This document shows positions 1 to 5,577 of a stretch of 6,173 bases of DNA, piece by piece; positions within the stretch are counted from its first letter, which is position 1, and each line of letters begins with the position of its first letter. The position numbers and the translations under genes were made by a program. The stretch covers positions 1 to 6,173 of the forward strand of contig JACMOA010000291.1 of NCBI GenBank assembly GCA_014378225.1. The letters are read 5' to 3'. The notes under the pieces are model-generated. The model worked only from the letters and a program-made list of their open reading frames with translations. It did not search any database and had not been told where the DNA came from. Source of the stretch: Deinococcales bacterium. Its GTDB lineage: Bacteria; Deinococcota; Deinococci; Deinococcales; Deinococcaceae.

Positions 1-132
1 ATAAACAAAGTGTGGTCTACTAGAGGCGCACCTTCATACTTTGTGTCAGGCCGTCAGCGGTTTACACACAAACAGCCATCCCACTCTCACCTTTGACTTA
101 CTACACAACTATTCCTTCCAATTGAAAAGGTC
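1..132. other. Upstream flank, no gene seen
   Basis: I see no convincing coding region in the first 132 bases and no CTCGAG palindrome. The right part (109-132) is pyrimidine-rich and belongs to the conserved block in front of the leucine promoter, which recurs at 6131-6155. A TTGACT at 93-98 has no well-placed -10 box. Confidence 0.5.
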
Positions 133-162
133 TTGACCCGCCCTCGAGCGACCTGCTACAAT
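133..162 (+). promoter_or_regulatory. Promoter of the leucine operon leader
   Basis: The -35 box is TTGACC (133-138) and the -10 box is TACAAT (157-162), with an 18-nt spacer that contains a CTCGAG palindrome. The expected start point falls at about 169, which is also the A of the leader peptide ATG, so the leader would be translated from a leaderless transcript. Both boxes are close to the sigma-70/SigA consensus. A near-copy further down (TTCACC 172-177, TACTAT 194-199, 16-nt spacer) could be a second, weaker promoter or the relic of a duplication. Confidence 0.7.
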
Positions 163-205
163 CCCACCATGTTCACCCCCTCGAGCGCCCTGCTACTATC
201 CAACC
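141..205 (+). repeat. 28-bp imperfect direct repeat spanning promoter and leader
   Basis: Bases 141-168 and 178-205 match at 25 of 28 positions, 37 nt apart. The first copy carries the -10 box (CTGCTACAATCC). The second copy (CTGCTACTATCC) supplies the three tandem Leu codons of the leader peptide. Each copy holds one CTCGAG. This looks like a local tandem duplication of the promoter core. Confidence 0.85.
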
Positions 206-213
206 TGGGGTGA
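169..213 (+). CDS. Leucine-rich leader peptide of the leu attenuator
   Basis: The short ORF reads MFTPSSALLLSNLG and stops at TGA (211-213). Four of its 14 residues are Leu, three of them consecutive (CTG CTA CTA, 190-198), and a fourth lies just before the stop (CTG 205-207). CTA is a codon this sequence seldom uses, which suits a sensor of leucyl-tRNA. The ATG sits 6 nt after the TACAAT -10 box and has no Shine-Dalgarno sequence, so translation would start on a leaderless mRNA. Leu leader peptides of this kind control leucine operons in enterobacteria by transcription attenuation. Here the role is inferred from the codon run, the position and the terminator downstream. The caveat is that the Leu run lies inside a duplicated promoter segment and could have arisen passively. 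Confidence 0.68.
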   Translation: MFTPSSALLLSNLG

Positions 214-247
214 GGCTGTCTCGAGCTTAATACAGACCTTCGGCCCC
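173..247 (+). promoter_or_regulatory. Attenuator RNA: competing 1:2 and 2:3 pairings
   Basis: Two mutually exclusive structures can be drawn. In the first, 173-179 (UCACCCC) pairs perfectly with 207-213 (GGGGUGA) and encloses the Leu codons. In the second, 207-215 pairs with 237-247 across a 2-nt bulge (241-242), with 216-219 (CUGU) stacking on 232-235 (ACAG). The second structure consumes the C-run that begins the terminator stem. A ribosome stalled at codons 8-10 would block the first and allow the second (read-through). A ribosome finishing at the stop codon would cover 207-213 and leave the terminator free. No free-energy calculation was made. Confidence 0.6.
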
Positions 248-275
248 CTGAGTTTCCGCTCGGGGGGTTTTTCTT
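244..275 (+). terminator. Rho-independent terminator of the leu leader
   Basis: The stem pairs CCCCCTGAG (244-252) with CTCGGGGGG (259-267): nine pairs including one G-U, with loop TTTCCG. It is followed by TTTTTCTT (268-275). It lies about 75-105 nt downstream of the start of a promoter that faces leuC, with no other gene between, so it is best explained as a regulated (attenuating) terminator. Confidence 0.85.
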
Positions 276-373
276 ATAGCTCACCTCTCGAGTTCATGTC
301 TAAAGTTTCTGGCTCGAGCATCCCCACCAATCGTTAAACTGGAGGCATCAGGGGAAAGAATCTGTTTGAAAAG

Positions 374-1774
374 GTGTGGGAAAGTCACGCCGTCCGAGTT
401 CTCGAGAGTGGGCAAACCCAGCTCTTTATTGACGTTCACCTGGTTCACGAGGTCACGAGTCCACAGGCGTTCGGGATGCTGCGGGATTTGGGCCTGAAGG
501 TACGCTTTCCAGACCGCACGTTTGCCACCGTGGACCACATCGTGCCCACCCATAGCCTGCTCGAGCCGTTTGAGGACCCGCAGGCCGCCGCTATGATTGC
601 GGCGCTGCGAAATAATGTGCTCGAGCACGGAATTAAAATGTTTGACCTGGACAGCGGACAGCAGGGTATTGTGCATGTGGTGGGGCCAGAAGAAGGCATC
701 ACCCAGCCGGGTATGACCATCGCATGCGGCGACAGCCACACCGCCACACACGGCGCGTTTGGGGCTATCGCCTTTGGCATTGGAACCACCCAGGTTAGGG
801 ACGCACTGGCTACCCAGACTCTGGCCCTGAGCAAGCTCAAGGTGCGGCGCATTAATGTGAACGGCAGCTTGCAGCCCGGAGTGTACGCCAAAGACGTGAT
901 TTTGCACATCATCCGCACCCTGGGCGTGGGTGGCGGCACCGGATACGCCTACGAATACGGCGGCAGCGTGTTCGATGGCTTCACGATGGAAGAGCGCATG
1001 ACGGTGTGCAACATGTCCATCGAGGGTGGGGCGCGGTGTGGTTACGTGAACCCAGACCAGACCACCTTTGACTTTATTGAAGGGCGGCCCTACGCGCCCA
1101 AAGGACTCGAGTGGGAAGCCGCCATCACACGCTGGAAGAATACCGCCTCGGATGCAGACGCCGTTTATGACGATGTGGTCAATATAGACGGCTCGAGCAT
1201 TCAACCCACCGTCACCTGGGGCATCAACCCCGGTCAGGGCATTGGAATTGGGGAAAACATTCCCGCACTGGCTGATGTTTCGGACAAAGAGCATGGAACC
1301 TGGCTCGAGGCGCTCGAGTACATGAAATTTGAGGCTGGAACCCGGCTCGAGGGAACTCCCATCAACGTAGCCTTTTTAGGGAGTTGCACCAACGGGCGCA
1401 CCTCGGACTTTCGGAAGGTAGCCCAATATCTCAAGGGGCATAGGGTGAACCCCAACGTGCGGGCCATTGCAGTTCCAGGGTCTCAGATGGTAGCCGAAGA
1501 GTGTGAACGTGAGGGCATCGCGCAAACTCTCAGGGACGCGGGCTTCGAGTGGCGGGCTGCGGGCTGCTCGATGTGTCTGGCGATGAATCCAGACCGGCTC
1601 GAAGGCGACGAAATCTGCGCCAGCTCGAGCAACCGCAACTTTAAGGGGCGGCAGGGCAGCTCTACCGGGCGTACCTTACTCATGAGTCCACTGATGGTAG
1701 CGGCAGCGGCGGTGATGGGGAAAGTGGTAGACGCGAGGGAAGTGTTTGGTGTTGGGGAATTGGCACTAGCTTAG
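374..1774 (+). CDS. leuC: 3-isopropylmalate dehydratase large subunit
   Basis: LeuC with LeuD forms the cytosolic isomerase converting 2-isopropylmalate to 3-isopropylmalate in leucine synthesis. The aconitase-type 4Fe-4S ligands are visible from the GTG at 374: C338 in GSCTNGR, and C398 and C401 in [10 protein letters not shown]. The [13 protein letters not shown] signature starts at C118. The sequence closely resembles Thermus LeuC as I recall it. The start is a problem. In-frame codons upstream read G-K-N-L-F-E-K, matching the usual LeuC N-terminus, but the codon where Met belongs (350-352) is AGG, and an in-frame TAA lies at 335-337. GGAGG at 341-345 is spaced for a start at 350, whereas GTG 374 has no well-placed Shine-Dalgarno. 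Either a noncanonical start (AUC 347, CUG 362), a truncated GTG start, or a point mutation or error explains this. Nine or ten CTCGAG sites lie inside the gene. Confidence 0.96.
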   Translation: MWESHAVRVLESGQTQLFIDVHLVHEVTSPQAFGMLRDLGLKVRFPDRTFATVDHIVPTHSLLEPFEDPQAAAMIAALRNNVLEHGIKMFDLDSGQQGIVHVVGPEEGITQPGMTIACGDSHTATHGAFGAIAFGIGTTQVRDALATQTLALSKLKVRRINVNGSLQPGVYAKDVILHIIRTLGVGGGTGYAYEYGGSVFDGFTMEERMTVCNMSIEGGARCGYVNPDQTTFDFIEGRPYAPKGLEWEAAITRWKNTASDADAVYDDVVNIDGSSIQPTVTWGINPGQGIGIGENIPALADVSDKEHGTWLEALEYMKFEAGTRLEGTPINVAFLGSCTNGRTSDFRKVAQYLKGHRVNPNVRAIAVPGSQMVAEECEREGIAQTLRDAGFEWRAAGCSMCLAMNPDRLEGDEICASSSNRNFKGRQGSSTGRTLLMSPLMVAAAAVMGKVVDAREVFGVGELALA

Positions 1775-1853
1775 AGTTCGGCTTGGAGCCAATTCATCTG
1801 ATTTTTGTGCCCGAGCGGGACCGGGCGAATCCCCCCTTTGTGAGCGCTAGGCT

Positions 1854-1928
1854 GTCTTGGCCCAACTTCAGCACCTCACGGGCTGGGCCGCGTCTTAGTT
1901 CAACTTCAGCACCTCACGGGCTGGGCCG
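1854..1928 (+). repeat. Two-copy 37-bp tandem repeat
   Basis: Units 1854-1890 and 1892-1928 repeat with a 38-nt period. The last 28 nt of each (1863-1890 and 1901-1928) are identical and start CAACTTCAGCACC. The first unit can form a hairpin through GGCCCA (1859-1864) and TGGGCC (1884-1889). It is nested inside the inverted-repeat element. Confidence 0.9.
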
Positions 1929-1939
1929 CCATCACAAAG

Positions 1940-2017
1940 ACCCCCTTATCGAAGGGGGTACTAAAAAGACTTTGCGCTTGAGTGGCCTGTTTTTAGGTTC
2001 CCCTTAACAAGGGGGAA
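1940..2017. repeat. Two hairpins inside the MITE-like element
   Basis: The first hairpin pairs ACCCCCTT (1940-1947) with AAGGGGGT (1952-1959) around ATCG, eight perfect pairs. The second pairs TTCCCCTT (1998-2005) with 2010-2017 around AACA, with one G-U. Neither is followed by a T-run on either strand, so I do not call them terminators. They could mark mRNA processing sites. Confidence 0.7.
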
Positions 2018-2095
2018 ATTCTCGAAAGCGCAGCGCTCGAGAGAAGGGGGATTCGCCCGGTCCCGCTCGAGAAACAGTTATCAAACATTTCAAAC

Positions 2096-2120
2096 ATTGT
2101 GCAGACAGTGTCTGCACAAT
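2096..2120. promoter_or_regulatory. Perfect 25-nt palindrome upstream of leuD
   Basis: ATTGTGCAGACA (2096-2107) and its exact complement (2109-2120) flank a single G. It ends 5 nt before the leuD Shine-Dalgarno (AAGGA, 2126-2130). It is preceded by two copies of CAAACATT (2082-2089 and 2091-2098). Its symmetry fits the operator of a dimeric repressor. As RNA it would be a tight stem next to the ribosome site. No regulator is encoded nearby and I do not recognise the consensus. Confidence 0.55.
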
Positions 2121-2137
2121 CCAAAAAGGACTAAAAC

Positions 2138-2737
2138 ATGGCACTCGAGCAGATTCACCAAATCAAAGGCCGCGCCGTCTACCTTCCCGGTGACGACGTA
2201 GACACAGACCGCATCACCCCCGCCCGTTACCTCAAAGCCATCACCTTTGACGAACTCTCAGACGCTTTGTTCAGAGACGAGCGCTACACCCCAGACGGAC
2301 TCGAAAAGCCGCACCCACTGAATGACCCCCGCTTTAAAGAAGCCACCATCATGCTGGTGGGTGACAACTTCGGTTGTGGCTCGAGCCGGGAGCATTCGCC
2401 GCAGGCGGTCCTCCGCTCTGGTTTCCGGGCCATCATTGGGCAGGGTTACGCCGTGATTTTCTTTGGTAACTCCACCAATATTTCGCTGGTGTGCCTCAAA
2501 GCTTCAAAATCCGACCTCGAGACTTTGGCGGTAGCGGTCCGAACAAGTCCGGCCCTCGAGCTGGAAATTGATTTAGACACACTTACGGTATGTTACGGTG
2601 GCTCGAGCCTTAAAGTGGAAATACCGTCTTCGGCTCAAAAATCTCTGACCAGTGGACACTGGGACCCCATCGCGGGTCTGCTCGAGGCAGGCGATTTGCT
2701 CGAGGCGATGGATAAAAAGAGCGCTCGAGCGGGCTAA
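2138..2737 (+). CDS. leuD: 3-isopropylmalate dehydratase small subunit
   Basis: LeuD is the swivelling small subunit that completes the isopropylmalate isomerase active site with LeuC. It has 199 residues, matching the roughly 200-residue bacterial long form. GDDVDTDRITPARYL (18-32) is the family N-terminal motif. GDNFGCGSSREHSPQA (75-90) holds the substrate-binding GCGSSREH signature, followed by FFGNSTN (108-114). The start ATG has AAGGA 7 nt upstream, so the gene has its own ribosome site although 363 nt of repeat-rich spacer separate it from leuC. Transcription is presumably from the leu promoter. I see no good promoter directly in front. Eight CTCGAG sites occur in the gene, read as Leu-Glu, Ser-Ser or Ala-Arg depending on phase. 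Confidence 0.97.
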   Translation: MALEQIHQIKGRAVYLPGDDVDTDRITPARYLKAITFDELSDALFRDERYTPDGLEKPHPLNDPRFKEATIMLVGDNFGCGSSREHSPQAVLRSGFRAIIGQGYAVIFFGNSTNISLVCLKASKSDLETLAVAVRTSPALELEIDLDTLTVCYGGSSLKVEIPSSAQKSLTSGHWDPIAGLLEAGDLLEAMDKKSARAG

Positions 2738-2746
2738 AGGGCTTTT

Positions 2747-3082
2747 ATGGGCGCAGTTTTCTTTTATCTCTTTCCTCTTATTGGTTTTCCTATTTCCTGG
2801 TTTCTGCTGCGGGAAATCAAATTAACCGTAGCCGCTACAGGGATAAACATCTTTGTAGGCTTGTTGTTCTTAAACCTCCTGAATTTTGCTTCATTGGGTT
2901 TGAGATTGGGAAATAATCCTATTCCTGTGCAAATAAGTCTGCTCCTGATTTTAGTTGGAGTTACCTTGCTCGCTGTACGTCTTCGCTCTACCGTTTTTCG
3001 GTTCGTTCTGGCTATTTTTCTGGCGGCGGGTATTGAATCTCTAGGATTGGTTCTAGCTCTTCACTCGCATAGGCTCGTTTGA
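2747..3082 (+). CDS. Small four-helix membrane protein, function unknown
   Basis: This 111-residue protein is almost wholly hydrophobic, with likely membrane helices at about 2-21, 27-50, 60-78 and 84-106. Basic residues in the short loops (LLREIK, RLRSTVFR) and a short C-terminal tail give no enzymatic motif. I do not recognise a family. It starts 9 nt after the leuD stop, with a weak AAAGGG site about 5 nt upstream, so it would be co-transcribed with leuD. It differs from its neighbours: GC is only in the low-to-mid 40s percent by eye, and it carries no CTCGAG while every other gene here has several. Both points suggest it arrived later than the leucine genes. Its placement gives no firm clue to function. 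Confidence 0.7.
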   Translation: MGAVFFYLFPLIGFPISWFLLREIKLTVAATGINIFVGLLFLNLLNFASLGLRLGNNPIPVQISLLLILVGVTLLAVRLRSTVFRFVLAIFLAAGIESLGLVLALHSHRLV

Positions 3083-3112
3083 TGACAGATTGGAGTGCTC
3101 AAGCAACCTTTT

Positions 3113-3248
3113 ATACCAAGTTGCCTTCATTACTTTCCACCCTGGAAAAAACACCGGGATGGAAATCCATTTCTGCAACCTGCCCTTTTTAGTTTGTTCG
3201 CTCCGCTCAGCCTTGAAGAGATGGAACTTCTTCAAGGCAACTTGGTAT
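3113..3248. mobile_element. 136-bp MITE-like element with 15-bp inverted repeats
   Basis: ATACCAAGTTGCCTT (3113-3127) is perfectly repeated in inverse at 3234-3248. If the ends are taken as TACCAAG/CTTGGTA, both flanks show TTA (3111-3113 and 3248-3250), a possible 3-bp target-site duplication. The interior contains an 8-bp hairpin (3211-3218 with 3230-3237) and no convincing gene. Just beyond it, TTGGTA (3242-3247) can pair with TACCAA (3254-3259), close to the rid start. It has no CTCGAG. The transposase family that might mobilise it is not identifiable from this window. Confidence 0.6.
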
Positions 3249-3269
3249 TACCGTACCAAAGGACCTTAA

Positions 3270-3691
3270 ATGCGTCAATCCGCGTCTTCAGACTCTCCCC
3301 TCGAACCCATCATGGGTTTCGCTCGAGCAGTTCGCATCGGCAACATTGCGGCAGTAGCGGGACGGCCCCACGTCTTGGAAAAAACGGCACCTACCGGGCC
3401 TGTCCGCTCGGTCCAGACGGTAAAACGGTGGGCATCGGCGATGTGGCGGCTTAGACCCGGCGCTATCTCGAGATTTCGCACATCGCCCTCGAGCAAATTG
3501 GTGTGCCACTGAGCGCGGTTTTACGGACCTGCATCATGCTGACCGACATTACTCGGTGGGAGAAAGCCGCTCGAGTGCATGGAGAGTATTTTGCCGAGAT
3601 TAGACCTGTCTGCACTTTTGTGGAGGTTAAAGGCTTCATTCGTCCAGAATGGTTGGTAGAAACTGAAATAGACGCGGTGATAGGAGACTGA
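3270..3691 (+). pseudogene. Broken Rid-family (RidA/YjgF-like) gene
   Basis: Intact Rid relatives are small trimeric proteins, many of which hydrolyse reactive enamine/imine by-products of PLP enzymes. The start (ATG 3270, AAAGGA 6 nt upstream) reads MRQSASSDSPLEPIMGFARAV, a typical N-terminus. The rest, from about 3410, is in another frame (GPDGKTVGIGDVAA, then TRRYLEISHIALEQ, and HGEYFAEIRPVCTFVEV near the end). The frame changes within 3360-3412, where about 35 nt appear extra compared with the family. An in-frame TAG at 3452-3454 stands where Gln is usual. Removing 35 nt would leave 387 nt, which is 128 codons plus stop, the expected length. With two or more lesions it is very probably nonfunctional. 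Its stop (3689-3691) abuts leuB, and its tail contains the leuB ribosome site, which may explain retention. Confidence 0.85.
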
Positions 3692-4723
3692 ATGCCCCAA
3701 ATTGTAGTTTTACCCGGAGATGGAATTGGCCCCGAAGTGACTCGAGCGGCCATAGAAGTGCTGCAAAAAGTCTCGAGCGACCTCGAATTTAGTGAGTATG
3801 CCTTTGGTGGGGCAGGTTTCGAGAAGTACGGCGACCCTTTTGCGCCAGAAGTGGAAGCCGCCGTTTTGGGGGCAGACGCGGTGCTCTTAGGTGCAATTGG
3901 TGGACCCCAGTTCGAAGGACTCCCCAAGCCGCAACGCCCTGAAGCCGGACTCTTGCGCCTGCGTAAAGCAATGGGCGTGTACGCCAACCTGCGGCCCGTG
4001 AAAGTGTTTCCCGGCCTCGAGCACCTGTCGCCGCTGCGCCCTGAAAAAGCCGCTGGCGTGGATATTTTGTTCGTGCGTGAGCTGCTGGGTGGACTTTATT
4101 TCGGCCAACCTCGAGCGTGGGAGGGCGACATGGCCTATAACACCATGCGCTACACCACACCAGAGGTTCAGCGCATCTCAAAAGTGGCTTTCGAAGCGGC
4201 GAGGGGGCGGCGTAACCGCGTTACCAGTGTGGACAAAGCCAACGTGCTCGAGGTCAGTGAGCTGTGGCGCAAAACTGCCCAGGACCTGCACGACTCGAGC
4301 TACCCAGACGTGACCCTGAATCACGAGCTGGTGGACAGCGCGGCGATGCTGATTGTGAGCGACCCCTCGAGATACGATGTCATCCTCACCGAAAACCTGT
4401 TTGGCGACATTCTCAGCGACCTTTCGGCAGTTTTGCCGGGGTCGTTGGGACTGCTGCCGTCTGCCAGCCTGGGTGACGGTGCGGGCCTGTACGAACCCAT
4501 TCACGGCTCTGCGCCAGACATTGCCGGAAAGGGAATCGCCAATCCTGCTGCCGCCATCCTGAGCGCTGCTATGCTACTGCGCCACTCGCTGGGCCGTGAA
4601 AATGAGGCCGCTCGAGTGGAGAGTGCCGTTTCACTGGCCCTGAAATCCCATCCCACCAGAGATTTAGGCGGAACTGCTGGGACTCAGGAATTTCTGGACG
4701 CGGTGCTCGAGCATCTGGGTTGA
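3692..4723 (+). CDS. leuB: 3-isopropylmalate dehydrogenase
   Basis: LeuB oxidises and decarboxylates 3-isopropylmalate with NAD+ and Mg2+ to give the 2-oxoisocaproate precursor of leucine. Its 343 residues match the family. Visible motifs are GDGIGPEV (9-16), the substrate-binding [14 protein letters not shown] stretch, catalytic Y136 in GGLYFGQPR and K182 in SVDKAN, and metal ligands D215, D239 and D243 (FGDILSD). The NAD-loop region is [20 protein letters not shown]. The sequence resembles Thermus LeuB as I recall it. AGGAG (3682-3686) lies 5 nt before the ATG, inside the end of the broken rid gene whose stop directly abuts the start. It is the last gene of the operon and is followed by a terminator. 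Nine CTCGAG sites lie in it. Confidence 0.98.
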   Translation: MPQIVVLPGDGIGPEVTRAAIEVLQKVSSDLEFSEYAFGGAGFEKYGDPFAPEVEAAVLGADAVLLGAIGGPQFEGLPKPQRPEAGLLRLRKAMGVYANLRPVKVFPGLEHLSPLRPEKAAGVDILFVRELLGGLYFGQPRAWEGDMAYNTMRYTTPEVQRISKVAFEAARGRRNRVTSVDKANVLEVSELWRKTAQDLHDSSYPDVTLNHELVDSAAMLIVSDPSRYDVILTENLFGDILSDLSAVLPGSLGLLPSASLGDGAGLYEPIHGSAPDIAGKGIANPAAAILSAAMLLRHSLGRENEAARVESAVSLALKSHPTRDLGGTAGTQEFLDAVLEHLG

Positions 4724-4736
4724 GCGATTAGCGATT

Positions 4737-4764
4737 AGCCCGTTCAAAACGGGCTGATTTCGTT
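4737..4764 (+). terminator. Terminator after leuB
   Basis: AGCCCGTT (4737-4744) pairs with AACGGGCT (4748-4755) and is followed by the T-rich GATTTCGTT. It lies 13 nt past the leuB stop, between convergent genes. On the minus strand the hairpin is not followed by a T-run, so it probably serves mainly leuB. GCGATTA is repeated twice just before the stem. Confidence 0.7.
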
Positions 4765-4773
4765 TTGGATTTG

Positions 4774-5403
4774 TCAGATTCGCAGCTCTGCACTGTAGGC
4801 GCTCGAGAGTGCGTCCTCGAGAATCTTGTGGGCCACCACATCCGGCTCGAGGGCGTTTTTGGGAGCTTTTCCGCCCATTCCCGCCCATAGTGGGGTGTTG
4901 ACCGCAGGCGGCAGCACCAGTGTGACGGTGTTTTTACGCTCGAGGGCTGCAATCTTGGCCAGTCCTGCCAGCGCCGCTTTGGAAGCGGCGTACTGGCTCA
5001 TGCCGCGCACGGTGACCAGTTCCGGGTACGCGCCCAGCAGGTAAACCTTGCCGTCCGCCGCCAACCGGGGTAGACCGTGTTTGAGGGTCCACACCGCGCC
5101 CCAGTAGTTAGCGTTCCAGATACGCTCGGCGGCGTCGCTCTCGAGGTCACTCAGCGGAGAACTCGAGACGGCACCCGCCGCGTAAATCAGGGTATCCAGT
5201 TGACCCACTTCCTCGAGCAGCGCTTTTACCTCGAGTTCCCGGCTCAGGTCTGCCTCCGAATACTCCGCACCCGTTTCCTGGGCCAGTTCCCGCAGAATGC
5301 TCGAGTTTCGTCCACTCAAAAAAAGCTGTTCACCAGACGCATTAAACGCTCGAGTAAGGGCCTGACCAATGCCGCCTGTGGCTCCGAGAATAAGGGTTTT
5401 CAT
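4774..5403 (-). CDS. Short-chain dehydrogenase/reductase (SDR)
   Basis: This 209-residue protein has a Rossmann fold of the SDR superfamily. The cofactor motif is GATGGIG (7-13). R32 after the second strand (LFLSGRN) suggests NADP(H). D52 (ADLS), the YAAG segment (74-77), N99 and the Y138-x-x-x-K142 pair follow in the usual order. The substrate is not predictable. One oddity is that the residue 13 before the catalytic Tyr, normally Ser, is Ala125 in YLLGAYPE, so activity may be altered. I chose the ATG at 5403, not one 47 codons upstream, because MKTLILGATGG is a normal SDR beginning and the upstream extension is low-complexity. No Shine-Dalgarno is visible and the start may be leaderless. 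It is transcribed convergently to leuB, and no link with leucine synthesis is evident. Confidence 0.9.
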   Translation of the reverse strand: MKTLILGATGGIGQALTRAFNASGEQLFLSGRNSSILRELAQETGAEYSEADLSRELEVKALLEEVGQLDTLIYAAGAVSSSPLSDLESDAAERIWNANYWGAVWTLKHGLPRLAADGKVYLLGAYPELVTVRGMSQYAASKAALAGLAKIAALERKNTVTLVLPPAVNTPLWAGMGGKAPKNALEPDVVAHKILEDALSSAYSAELRI

Positions 5404-5410
5404 AGGCTCG

Positions 5411-5439
5411 AGTATGGGTGTTGGTGCGCTCGAGGTCTG
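5411..5439 (-). promoter_or_regulatory. Possible leaderless promoter of the SDR gene
   Basis: On the minus strand CATACT (5416-5411) lies 7 nt before the ATG. CAGACC (5439-5434), keeping the GAC core of a -35 box, is 17 nt further upstream. A CTCGAG (5407-5412) overlaps the end of the -10 box and the start region. The match is modest. Confidence 0.35.
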
Positions 5440-5467
5440 TATTTTTTGGGGAGATGCGGTGAGACAG

Positions 5468-5573
5468 CAGACGACAGATTTCAGACGACAGAAAAAGCTA
5501 CTGCATGAAATCTGTAATCTGATGTGTCTTGGTCTAAGCGGCACTTATCAGGCCAGACCGCCTGCCGTCTGAA
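5468..5573. repeat. Repeat-rich spacer between SDR and DCC genes
   Basis: CAGACGACAGA occurs twice (5468-5478 and 5482-5492). TTCAGACGACAG (5480-5491) is matched in inverse with one mismatch at 5562-5573. ACAGATTTCA (5474-5483) is perfectly inverted at 5506-5515. The 94-bp inverted-repeat span 5480-5573 carries no gene and no CTCGAG, and may be a further small dispersed repeat. Its right end lies 4 nt from the stop of the DCC gene. Confidence 0.55.
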
Positions 5574-5577
5574 CTCT

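Larger units (their letters stand above)
1812..2069. mobile_element. MITE-like element between leuC and leuD
   Basis: A perfect 24-bp inverted repeat (1812-1835 against 2046-2069, beginning CGAGCGGGACCGGG) bounds 258 bp with no plausible gene. Just inside the ends a further imperfect match is seen (GAGCGCT near 1842 against AGCGCTC near 2033). The interior holds a tandem repeat and two strong hairpins, several of them built on CCCCCTT/AAGGGGG motifs. I find no clear target-site duplication at the edges. It could be a non-autonomous element or an old dispersed repeat. In the leu transcript it would fold into a long hairpin separating leuC from leuD. Apart from one CTCGAG at 2036, the spacer between 1630 and 2065 lacks that palindrome. 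Confidence 0.65.

Noticed and set aside
93..98. TTGACT as the leu -35 box
   Set aside because: No acceptable -10 box lies 15-19 nt downstream, and the TTGACC/TACAAT pair at 133-162 is much better.
133..275. T-box riboswitch in the leu leader
   Set aside because: I find no T-box antiterminator consensus or specifier-loop architecture, and the leader is too short. The Leu-rich peptide explains the terminator better.
296..337. 13-codon ORF directly before leuC as a second leader peptide
   Set aside because: It has no Leu codons, no ribosome site and no structure after it. It only supplies the in-frame stop upstream of leuC.
281..1294. Long open frame on the minus strand (337 codons) opposite leuC
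   Set aside because: It is antisense to a clear leuC, starts in the leader region, and its translation shows no recognisable motif. It reflects codon-position GC bias in leuC.
1854..1928. 28-nt identical repeats as a CRISPR array
   Set aside because: There are only two copies with a 10-nt interval, which is too short for a spacer, no cas genes, and they are nested in another repeat element.
1783..2007. Plus-strand ORF of 74 codons between leuC and leuD
   Set aside because: It lies across the inverted repeat and tandem repeat, has no ribosome site, and its protein is low-complexity.
3463..3987. Minus-strand ORF of 174 codons across the rid remnant and leuB
   Set aside because: It is a shadow of leuB and the rid remnant, with a Ser/Thr/Pro-rich translation and no family resemblance.
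5564..5573. GCCGTCTGAA, identical to the Neisseria DNA uptake 10-mer
   Set aside because: It is a single copy inside a CAGACG-rich repeat, and nothing else in the window suggests Neisseria. It is probably coincidence.
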